Origin: JAAEUE01 sp039180225
GTDB taxonomy: Bacteria > Pseudomonadota > Alphaproteobacteria > Rhizobiales > CAJQND01
Assembly (NCBI GenBank): GCA_039180225.1
Contig: JBCDDQ010000138.1
Span: 1-12,664, forward strand
DNA: 12,664 bases
Reading direction: 5' to 3'
Shown here piece by piece: positions 7,984-12,664 of this stretch. Numbering within the stretch: position 1 is the stretch's first letter; each line of letters starts with the position of its first letter. The notes beneath the pieces were generated by a model that searched no databases, was not told the origin of the DNA, and worked only from the letters and a program-made list of their open reading frames with translations. Made by a program: the position numbers and the translations under genes.

Positions 7984-7998
7984 AGCACAGAGGCTTCA
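7981..7998. terminator. Small hairpin between convergent genes, possible weak terminator
   Basis: TGAAGC (7981-7986) and GCTTCA (7993-7998) form a 6-bp stem with a 6-nt loop, overlapping the stop of the 66-aa gene and lying 27 nt past the stop of the convergent methyltransferase gene. There is no T-tract on either strand, so termination strength is doubtful. Confidence 0.25.
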
Positions 7999-8024
7999 TC
8001 AACCAAGTGTGACGCCAACACCCG

Positions 8025-8738
8025 TTAAGCGCGGGAAGTGGACTGGGCGGCCTCGAGCTGTTCCGACCCGGCAGCATGGTCACGGCTGCCGCTCGCAACC
8101 TCGGCTTCTTCCACGCGTCCCACCCAATAACCTTTTACCTTGTGCAACACGCGGATCTTGGGCACGCGCATGCCCAAGAACCTGTGATCCTGTAGCCTTG
8201 TGGTCAGGAACTTTCGACCAGGCGGGCGATTGTTGGTGAGATCACATCTTAGCCCACGCGCGGCAAGCTCCACGGGCAAGGCGCCGCGACTGTTCTTCTG
8301 AACGCCTTCAAAATAGACAACGGCACCCTTTTGGAACTTTGCGTATACCGGTTCCCAGTCTTCGTTATGCACACCATCAAGGACCATCAGCTGGAACTGG
8401 TCCTGCATCGGCTCCAGCTTAGCTGTTGACCTGATGATCTCCACGTTCGGTGCAGCCTCGATCGGCAGGTTTTTTGTAAGCTGCTCGTAACAGAAGTCAT
8501 TGTCTTCAAAAGCAACGATCCGCTTTACGCCCACCGGATGGGTCATCAGCAAACGCGTCAGCGTTCCAATTCCGGCCCCGATTTCAAGCACCGCGGTCGG
8601 CTTGAGCCAGTTCAACAGACTGCTCAAACCGGCCAACGCATACTCGGACGCAATATGCTTAGATCCTGGTTTTGCTGAGAACTCCGCGTACAGCGCGCGG
8701 GCCAATTCCATATCCTGGTCTTTAGGAACGATACGCAT
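8025..8738 (-). CDS. Class I SAM-dependent methyltransferase-like protein
   Basis: 237 aa from ATG 8738. GGGG (complement of 8745-8748) lies 6 nt upstream; a GTG at 8750 would add four residues and is also possible. A Rossmann-like methyltransferase core is visible: motif I at 50-58 (LEIGAGIGT, the SAM-binding glycine loop), an acidic residue ending strand 2 at Glu78 (IVAFEDND), and LDGVHNE at 120-126, resembling the Asp-Gly-x-His motif of O-methyltransferase families such as Methyltransf_24. The core ends near residue 205; the last ~28 residues are Glu/Ala/Ser-rich and probably disordered. No signal peptide. The substrate is unknown: such proteins may modify polysaccharide, lipid or small molecules. 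It is separated from the upstream crotonase gene by 274 nt, so it is probably its own unit. Confidence 0.75.
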   Translation of the reverse strand: MRIVPKDQDMELARALYAEFSAKPGSKHIASEYALAGLSSLLNWLKPTAVLEIGAGIGTLTRLLMTHPVGVKRIVAFEDNDFCYEQLTKNLPIEAAPNVEIIRSTAKLEPMQDQFQLMVLDGVHNEDWEPVYAKFQKGAVVYFEGVQKNSRGALPVELAARGLRCDLTNNRPPGRKFLTTRLQDHRFLGMRVPKIRVLHKVKGYWVGRVEEAEVASGSRDHAAGSEQLEAAQSTSRA

Positions 8739-9012
8739 CACCAACCCCACTCATTCGTCTTCCCCACAAACGCCCTCACGGCGCATTGCATCCGTCCCAC
8801 ACTGGCGAACAGATGAGCTTTCACAGTCTCCGGGAACAAGTAATCTGAACTGCCCCAAATGTCTCAAGCCGTAGCACCCAACCGCGCGAACGGCCAGTGC
8901 AGTCTCCGCTCTCTTAATGACGGCTCTTTGCGAACCTGCCTTCAAGCGAGCCAACGCTCATGTCGAAGCGGACTTTGCTACACCATTTTGAAGAAAACAA
9001 TCCCACTTCGCA

Positions 9013-9777
9013 TTATTTTTTGGTCGCCGCGGCCAAAAGCGCGGTCGCTGCGCTCCGGCTCTCCTCTGTGAACCAGCCATCGAGCGTCTCGTCGTTGCGG
9101 TTTTCGATGGCGTCGGTGATCTTGGCCAAGACAGATCCACGAAGCTGACTTTTGACCTGGCCATAAGCAATCGGCGGAATGCCCGCATAGTCGCGGGCCA
9201 CCTGCACAGCGCGCGCCAACACTTGATCGGGTGCGACCACTTCATCCAAGAGCCTGTGCTCCAGCGCTTCGTCTGCCTCTATGTTCCGGCCCGACAGGAG
9301 CAGACGCCGGGAGAGCGTAGGGCTAAGTTCTTGCTTGGCAATCTCAAGAGCTGAGACGGGGAAGCGCACCGCGACGCGCACTTCCGTTAAGCCAAATCGG
9401 CTGCCTTCTGCGGCAATGCGATAGTCAGACGCCAGGACAAAGAACAAACCTCCTGCAATGGCGTGGCCGTTCACGGCGGCAATGACCGGCTTGGGAAAGC
9501 CATAAAGCGCCCCATAGGCCCGGTTCAGGCCATCACACACGGCCGTCTGTTCTGCCAGGTTAAAGTCAACCGCCTCTTTCAGATCGAGACCGGCGGAGAG
9601 CACCCGGCCCGTTCCCGTCAACACCAGAGCCCTCAATGTGTCCATGTGGGCAAGCTCGTTCAACCGTTGCGCAATCGCGGTCAGAAACGGCGTATTGAGT
9701 GCAGAGGCCGGCGGACGGCTGAGCCTGAGAAGGCGCACCCCCTCGCCCAGATCTTCTTCTTCCAGAAACTCGGCCAT
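9013..9777 (-). CDS. Enoyl-CoA hydratase/isomerase (crotonase) family protein
   Basis: 254 aa, standard crotonase length. Start ATG 9777 is backed by AGGAGGGG (complement of 9784-9791); a TTG one codon earlier is not needed. The two oxyanion-hole regions are visible: LSAGLDLKE at 60-68 and HAIAGG at 105-110. By alignment with rat enoyl-CoA hydratase, Glu164 is retained as Glu132 (LTEVRV), but the Glu144 position is Phe112 (AGGLFFVLASD). A plain hydratase mechanism is therefore doubtful; isomerase, hydrolase, decarboxylase or another crotonase reaction on an acyl-CoA is possible. It is the last gene of a - strand unit, 12 nt after the UxaA-family stop, with its ribosome site overlapping that stop, so the two are probably co-translated. 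Confidence 0.85.
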   Translation of the reverse strand: MAEFLEEEDLGEGVRLLRLSRPPASALNTPFLTAIAQRLNELAHMDTLRALVLTGTGRVLSAGLDLKEAVDFNLAEQTAVCDGLNRAYGALYGFPKPVIAAVNGHAIAGGLFFVLASDYRIAAEGSRFGLTEVRVAVRFPVSALEIAKQELSPTLSRRLLLSGRNIEADEALEHRLLDEVVAPDQVLARAVQVARDYAGIPPIAYGQVKSQLRGSVLAKITDAIENRNDETLDGWFTEESRSAATALLAAATKK

Positions 9778-9783
9778 CAACAG

Positions 9784-9791
9784 CCCCTCCT
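9784..9791 (-). promoter_or_regulatory. Strong ribosome binding site for the crotonase gene
   Basis: AGGAGGGG on the - strand overlaps the last two bases of the upstream UxaA-family stop codon and lies 6 nt before ATG 9777. It decides the start and shows tight coupling of the two genes. Confidence 0.75.
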
Positions 9792-11307
9792 ACATCACCG
9801 CTCCGACCTGCCACGGCACGAACTCGTTGTCGCCCAAGCCCAGTGCTTCGCTCTTGGTCTTCTCGCCGGAGGCCACCTTCAGAAACTTGGCAAAAATCTC
9901 AGCCCCCTTTTGCTCAACCGTGGCCGCGCCCGTGGCGATATCTCCACAATTGATGTCCATGTCTTCCGTCATGTTCTCATAGGTTCGGCTGTTTGTGGCC
10001 AGCTTGATGGTGGGGGCCGGCTTGCTGCCAAACGCAGATCCGCGCCCGGTGGTGAAGCACACCAGATTTGCGCCTGACGCGATCTGACCGGTGACCGACG
10101 CAGGATCATAGCCAGGGCTGTCCATGAACACAAAACCAGGCACATCAACCCGCTCACCATATCGGTAAACACCGGTCAACGGCGTGGTCCCGCCTTTGGC
10201 AGAGGCACCGAGGGATTTTTCTAAAATGGTGGTCAGGCCGCCCGCCTTGTTGCCAGGCGACGGGTTGTTGTTCATCTCACCGCCGGTGCGGGCGGTGTAG
10301 TCTTCCCACCAGTGGATACGTTCAATCAGCTTCTCCCCCACATGCTGTGAGGCGGCACGCCGCGCCAGCAAGTGTTCTGCCCCATAGATCTCAGGCGTTT
10401 CGGCCAAAATGCCCGTGCCGTTCTGCGCCACCAGCAAATCAACCGCATGCCCCAGAGCAGGATTGGCCGTAACACCGGACAAACCATCGGACCCGCCACA
10501 TTGCAGCGCGACTTTGAGCTCGCCCGCCGGACAGTCGGTACGGGCAAGAGCGTTGACACCCGGCAAAAGCTCTTTGATGCGCGCGATTGCCGCCTCAATG
10601 GTTTTCCGCGTACCGCCTGTGCCTTGGATCGTCATGCGATGAAAGCGTTGCGGATCGGAAATATCATACTTCTCCGCCATCCTGCCCATCTGAAAAGTCT
10701 CACACCCAAGACCAATAAACAGGGCCGCCCCTACATTTGCATGGGTGGCGTGGCCCCAGATCACGCGCTCAAGATTGTCGAAACCATCGCCATCGCCCGC
10801 CATACCGCATCCCGTGCCATGGGCGAACGCCGCCACGCCGTCTACATTGGGGTAGTCATCCAGCACTCCAGACCGATTGATCTCGTCGGCCACATAGCGC
10901 GACACGGTCGCTGAACAGTTCACCGTGGAGCAAATGGCAATGTAGTTGCGCGTGCCGGTGCGCCCATCCTTGCGCTTGAAGCCCTTGAACGTGAGGGGTT
11001 CGGTCGCTGGGGCAACCGGGTCTATCTCAGTGCCGAACCGGTAATCCCTGTCGTGCCCGCCCATTTGACAATTGTGCACATGCACGTGGGTCCCGGGCGC
11101 AATCGCGCTGGTGGCGTAGCCGATAATCTGCCCAAACTTCCGCAGCGCTTCGCCCTCGGCCACAGGGCGCGTTGCCACCTTGTGACCGGTCATGATGGGT
11201 TCGCTTGCACGCACACCCGCCTCGACCTCGGTGTCAGGGGTGAGCCTGGAAAGAGCAATGACCACATTGTCATCCCTGTGGAGACGGAGTACCGGGGCAT
11301 TTGGCAT
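9790..11307 (-). CDS. Altronate/galactarate dehydratase-family protein (UxaA/GarD family)
   Basis: 505 aa, the size of full-length UxaA-type enzymes, which dehydrate hexonates or hexarates to 2-keto-3-deoxy acids using iron. It carries both parts: an N-terminal SAF domain (about 1-95, ending in GTHVHVHNC at 72-80) and a C-terminal dehydratase domain (about 105-490). Family-like motifs: CSTVNCSAT at 126-134, HGTGCGM at 163-169, GLGCE at 199-203, CGGSDGLSG at 270-278, MDSPGYDP at 395-402, FTTGRGSAFG at 418-427, KLATNS at 435-440 and DINCGD at 451-456. The repeated Cys and His positions suit metal binding. It starts 38 nt after the RidA-like stop and is followed by the crotonase gene after 12 nt. 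The ribosome site is weak. Whether the substrate is altronate, galactarate or another acid cannot be told; no uxaB, kdgK or transporter gene is adjacent. Confidence 0.9.
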   Translation of the reverse strand: MPNAPVLRLHRDDNVVIALSRLTPDTEVEAGVRASEPIMTGHKVATRPVAEGEALRKFGQIIGYATSAIAPGTHVHVHNCQMGGHDRDYRFGTEIDPVAPATEPLTFKGFKRKDGRTGTRNYIAICSTVNCSATVSRYVADEINRSGVLDDYPNVDGVAAFAHGTGCGMAGDGDGFDNLERVIWGHATHANVGAALFIGLGCETFQMGRMAEKYDISDPQRFHRMTIQGTGGTRKTIEAAIARIKELLPGVNALARTDCPAGELKVALQCGGSDGLSGVTANPALGHAVDLLVAQNGTGILAETPEIYGAEHLLARRAASQHVGEKLIERIHWWEDYTARTGGEMNNNPSPGNKAGGLTTILEKSLGASAKGGTTPLTGVYRYGERVDVPGFVFMDSPGYDPASVTGQIASGANLVCFTTGRGSAFGSKPAPTIKLATNSRTYENMTEDMDINCGDIATGAATVEQKGAEIFAKFLKVASGEKTKSEALGLGDNEFVPWQVGAVM

Positions 11308-11345
11308 AGGTGTTGGGTCCGCTGATTTTGATCCTACGGGTTTTT

Positions 11346-11741
11346 TTACGGTCTGCGCGCCATCATGTCGATCTCAACAAGCGCCCCCACCGCCAGGCCA
11401 GTGACCCCGATGCAGGTGCGTGCGGGCAGCCAGCCTGGTTCAAAATAGGAGGCGTAGACCTCGTTCATTGCGGCATAGTCTCGTTCAAAGTCGGTGATAT
11501 AGGCCCTCACCTGAACCACGTTGGCCAAGCTCAGCCCCATTCCCCCAAGCACAATAATGAGATTGTCCATCACCCGGCGGGTCTGGGCCTCTATGCCATC
11601 GGGCAACGGCAGGACGGGATTGTCCGGGTCTGTGGGCATCTGGCCTGTAAGAAACACCCAGCCATCAATCTCTGCGGCATGGGAAAAGGGGGCCACCGGT
11701 TGCGGGGCGCCGGGAACCATATGAAAGCTTGGAAGGCTCAT
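11346..11741 (-). CDS. RidA family protein (imine/enamine deaminase type)
   Basis: 131 aa, the normal size of the YjgF/YER057c/UK114 (RidA) fold, which forms trimers. True RidA proteins hydrolyse reactive enamines/imines such as 2-aminoacrylate to keto acids plus ammonia. The key arginine is present (Arg108 in PARTCIGV, matching E. coli Arg105), as is a glutamate at the position of Glu120 (Glu123 in VEIDMMA), so deaminase activity is plausible. Start ATG 11741 has AGGA upstream at about 9 nt. First gene of the - strand unit RidA-UxaA family-crotonase. It might detoxify an intermediate, or act as a pathway-specific deaminase as RidA relatives do in some catabolic clusters. The promoter must lie between 11742 and the terminator at about 11829, but I could not place it. 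Confidence 0.9.
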   Translation of the reverse strand: MSLPSFHMVPGAPQPVAPFSHAAEIDGWVFLTGQMPTDPDNPVLPLPDGIEAQTRRVMDNLIIVLGGMGLSLANVVQVRAYITDFERDYAAMNEVYASYFEPGWLPARTCIGVTGLAVGALVEIDMMARRP

Positions 11742-11828
11742 AACATCTGTCCTGGGATTGAGGTCTGTTCCCCTCCCCTAGAACATGCCGCGCCAAGTTT
11801 GAAGGGCCTCAGACAGCCAAGCGCGCAC

Positions 11829-11862
11829 AAAAAATGCCGGCTCCAGGAGAACCGGCATTTTA
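11829..11862 (-). terminator. Rho-independent terminator of the 41-aa gene
   Basis: AAAATGCCGG (11831-11840) pairs perfectly with CCGGCATTTT (11852-11861), a 10-bp stem, and an inner CTC/GAG can extend it. Read on the - strand the right arm ends in a run of six T. It lies 45 nt past the stop of the 41-aa gene and insulates the downstream RidA operon. Confidence 0.85.
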
Positions 11863-11864
11863 AG

Positions 11865-11881
11865 CCCCGTCCGAGACGGGG
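11865..11881. repeat. Second hairpin next to the terminator
   Basis: CCCCGT (11865-11870) and ACGGGG (11876-11881) form a 6-bp GC-rich stem with a 5-nt loop. On the - strand it comes just before the main terminator hairpin and probably helps stop or stabilise the transcript's 3' end. Confidence 0.5.
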
Positions 11882-11906
11882 AAGTCACTCTTAGATCTGC
11901 AGCGTG

Positions 11907-12032
11907 TTAGCGCTGGGCCCAGTCCACCTGAACCGGCAGCTCCATTTTCATTTCAGCAAGGTCGCTGGATACGCAGAAAGGGTTGCCGAAAGTGGCCATC
12001 AGGGAAAAAGCAATTCCGATAATCGTGTTCAT
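11907..12032 (-). CDS. Small hypothetical protein, 41 aa, hydrophobic N-terminus
   Basis: I do not recognise it. It starts at ATG 12032 with GTGGAG (complement of 12040-12045) 7 nt upstream, ends with TAA at 11907, and is followed by a terminator with a six-T run, so it has the signals of a real gene. Residues 3-15 are hydrophobic (TIIGIAFSLMATF), then come a single Cys20 and a polar tail ending WAQR. The N-terminus has no positive charge, so a Sec signal is uncertain; it may instead be a short membrane-associated peptide. The same frame stays open upstream to an ATG at 12251, but that longer 114-aa form starts inside a tandem repeat and lacks a ribosome site. It is divergent from the glycine-rich gene across a 305-bp region. 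Confidence 0.55.
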   Translation of the reverse strand: MNTIIGIAFSLMATFGNPFCVSSDLAEMKMELPVQVDWAQR

Positions 12033-12039
12033 TTTGGGT

Positions 12040-12045
12040 CTCCAC
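12040..12045 (-). promoter_or_regulatory. Ribosome binding site for the 41-aa gene
   Basis: GTGGAG on the - strand, 7 nt before ATG 12032. It decides between the 41-aa start and the longer open frame. Confidence 0.6.
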
Positions 12046-12163
12046 GGAGTTAGGTCTGATCGCTCGATGCTCCTCTTGTCCGTCGTTGATACAGATCTTT
12101 TTAAGAAGCGATCGATTGACCAGGGAAATGCAATGGGCGTGCCACTTTGCGTGGAGTCCTGCG

Positions 12164-12178
12164 TTAACCCTTTGTTAA
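12164..12178. promoter_or_regulatory. Candidate CtrA-type box (TTAA-N7-TTAA)
   Basis: TTAA at 12164-12167 and TTAA at 12175-12178 are separated by exactly 7 nt (CCCTTTG), the full motif of the alphaproteobacterial cell-cycle regulator CtrA. It lies 131 nt before the 41-aa start and 159 nt before the glycine-rich start. The motif match is seen; binding is inferred. Confidence 0.45.
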
Positions 12179-12186
12179 GTATCATT

Positions 12187-12206
12187 TTTCCCGGAACTCC
12201 GGGAAA
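12187..12206. repeat. Near-perfect 20-bp palindrome
   Basis: TTTCCCGG (12187-12194) and CCGGGAAA (12199-12206) flank AACT; only the central AC spoils full symmetry. It may be a dimeric-regulator operator or a hairpin (8-bp stem, 4-nt loop). It lies 8 nt from the CtrA-like box. Confidence 0.55.
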
Positions 12207-12229
12207 TCGCCCGCGCTCGGTCGCTAAAG

Positions 12230-12251
12230 ATGAATAACATATGAATAACAT
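12230..12251. repeat. 11-bp tandem direct repeat
   Basis: ATGAATAACAT occurs twice without a gap (12230-12240 and 12241-12251), immediately before the GTTC-N7-GTTC motif. It could be paired binding sites or a slippage duplication; TAACAT in each copy could also act as a weak -10. Confidence 0.7.
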
Positions 12252-12266
12252 GTTCGTGAACGGTTC
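12252..12266 (+). promoter_or_regulatory. Candidate LexA (SOS) box of alphaproteobacterial type
   Basis: GTTC at 12252-12255 and GTTC at 12263-12266 with a 7-nt spacer match the GTTC-N7-GTTC LexA motif known from alphaproteobacteria. It lies 71 nt before the glycine-rich gene. One such match is not unlikely by chance in 12.7 kb (about 0.4 expected on both strands), so placement in an intergenic region is the main support. Confidence 0.35.
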
Positions 12267-12324
12267 AACGCGTGGGAGTCATAACGGGCTCAAGCTTGTT
12301 GATGACTTAAAAACAACTAATGAA

Positions 12325-12329
12325 AAGGA
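12325..12329 (+). promoter_or_regulatory. Ribosome binding site for the glycine-rich gene
   Basis: AAGGA, 8 nt before ATG 12338. An in-frame ATG at 12320 lacks a ribosome site and would place six extra residues before the signal peptide. Confidence 0.6.
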
Positions 12330-12337
12330 CACTCCCA

Positions 12338-12664
12338 ATGACCAAGCGAGTATCAGACATAGCGTTGGTTGCAGCGATGGCGGTTTCGGCCGGCATCCTG
12401 ATCACCAGTGCCCATGACAGCGCCCAAGCTCAAACCGGTATCGGTTGCACCAATGTTTCTTCTTTGAAGGCGCACTTCTGCACCTTCGAAAAGCAGGTTC
12501 AGCCTGTCGTGAAGAAGGGCTACACCTATGACCCGCCGCGTCCTGCACGCAGCGGCCGGCGCATGAACTTCAGCAACAGCATTGAAGACCTGCCCGGCAG
12601 CTCTGTTGGCGGCGGCCGCGGTGACGGCGGTGGCGGTGGCGGCGGCGGTGGCGGCGGCGGCGGC
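12338..12664 (+). CDS. Secreted glycine-rich protein of unknown function, 3'-partial
   Basis: 109 residues are visible from ATG 12338; no stop occurs before the window ends. Residues 1-32 look like a Sec signal peptide: positive TKR at 2-4, hydrophobic core about 8-23, and an Ala-x-Ala type cleavage site near SAQAQ at 28-32. The mature part begins with a short region holding two cysteines (Cys37 and Cys48), which could form a disulfide in the periplasm, then a basic, Pro/Arg-rich stretch (YDPPRPARSGRR), then GRGD at 93-96 followed by an unbroken run of 13 glycines (97-109) to the edge, coded by GGC/GGT. The Gly run may be a linker to a further domain or the start of a long repeat. I recognise no family. 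It is divergent from the 41-aa gene, with candidate CtrA and LexA boxes upstream. Confidence 0.7.
   Translation, partial: MTKRVSDIALVAAMAVSAGILITSAHDSAQAQTGIGCTNVSSLKAHFCTFEKQVQPVVKKGYTYDPPRPARSGRRMNFSNSIEDLPGSSVGGGRGDGGGGGGGGGGGGG

Larger units (their letters stand above)
12033..12337. other. Divergent intergenic region with clustered candidate control sites
   Basis: 305 bp between the start codons of the 41-aa gene (-) and the glycine-rich gene (+). It holds a TTAA-N7-TTAA motif, a near-perfect 20-bp palindrome, an 11-bp tandem duplication, a GTTC-N7-GTTC motif and two GANTC sites (12154-12158 and 12276-12280; about one is expected by chance). No confident -35/-10 pair could be assigned for either gene. 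Open frames crossing it mirror each other on the two strands and lack ribosome sites, so I treat it as noncoding. Confidence 0.6.

Noticed and set aside
8751..8954. - strand frame of 67 codons directly upstream of the methyltransferase gene
   Set aside because: TTG start without a ribosome site, and an unusual Cys/Arg-rich composition with no motif; its stop touching the GTG at 8750 looks like coincidence.
9463..10077. + strand frame of 204 codons across the crotonase and UxaA-family genes
   Set aside because: It spans two real - strand genes and their junction, and its product is His/Arg-rich without motifs, typical of a mirror frame.
11742..11828. Possible sigma54 promoter (TTGGCGCG) upstream of the RidA gene
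   Set aside because: The required GC of the -12 element is not at the correct distance.
11907..12251. Long 114-aa form of the 41-aa gene, and the + strand frame 11983-12237 opposite it
   Set aside because: The long form starts inside the 11-bp tandem repeat without a ribosome site and crosses the palindrome and CtrA-like box; the + strand frame is its mirror. The 41-aa start has a well-spaced ribosome site.

Overview
The window reads as chromosomal DNA of an alphaproteobacterium. The main evidence is gene order: a PpiD/SurA-type folding factor followed by trpE-trpG-trpD-trpC-moaC-moeA is a well-known alphaproteobacterial arrangement, with trpF, trpB and trpA normally elsewhere. Coding DNA is GC-rich with alphaproteobacterial codon use. 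A TTAA-N7-TTAA motif (CtrA type) and a GTTC-N7-GTTC motif (alphaproteobacterial LexA type) near the right end fit the same class. I cannot name a genus from sequence alone.

Left part, 1-7412, all on the + strand: the 3' part of a membrane-anchored periplasmic peptidyl-prolyl isomerase-like chaperone (start outside the window), then six tightly packed genes. TrpE and TrpG make anthranilate from chorismate, TrpD adds the phosphoribosyl group, and TrpC forms indole-glycerol phosphate. MoaC and MoeA act early and late in molybdenum cofactor synthesis. From trpE to moeA no gap exceeds 21 nt, and two junctions share a base (TGATG), so translation is probably coupled.

Middle, 7413-8738: the position where lexA usually follows moeA holds no gene. 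There is an AT-rich stretch (about 37% GC over 7501-7680) leading to a good promoter and a 66-aa protein of unknown function. A class I methyltransferase gene faces it on the - strand.

Right-centre, 9013-11741, - strand: a likely operon of three genes, in transcription order a RidA-type imine/enamine deaminase, an altronate/galactarate-dehydratase-family enzyme (UxaA/GarD family), and a crotonase-fold protein that lacks one of the two classical catalytic glutamates. Together they suggest catabolism of a hydroxy acid or sugar acid; the substrate is unknown.

Right end, 11829-12664: a strong terminator ends a 41-aa - strand gene. A 305-bp divergent intergenic region carries a CtrA-like box, a near-perfect palindrome, an 11-bp tandem duplication and a LexA-like box. 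On its other side begins a secreted, glycine-rich protein that runs off the window. This divergent pair of small, unrecognised genes with dense candidate control sites is the least explained part of the window.
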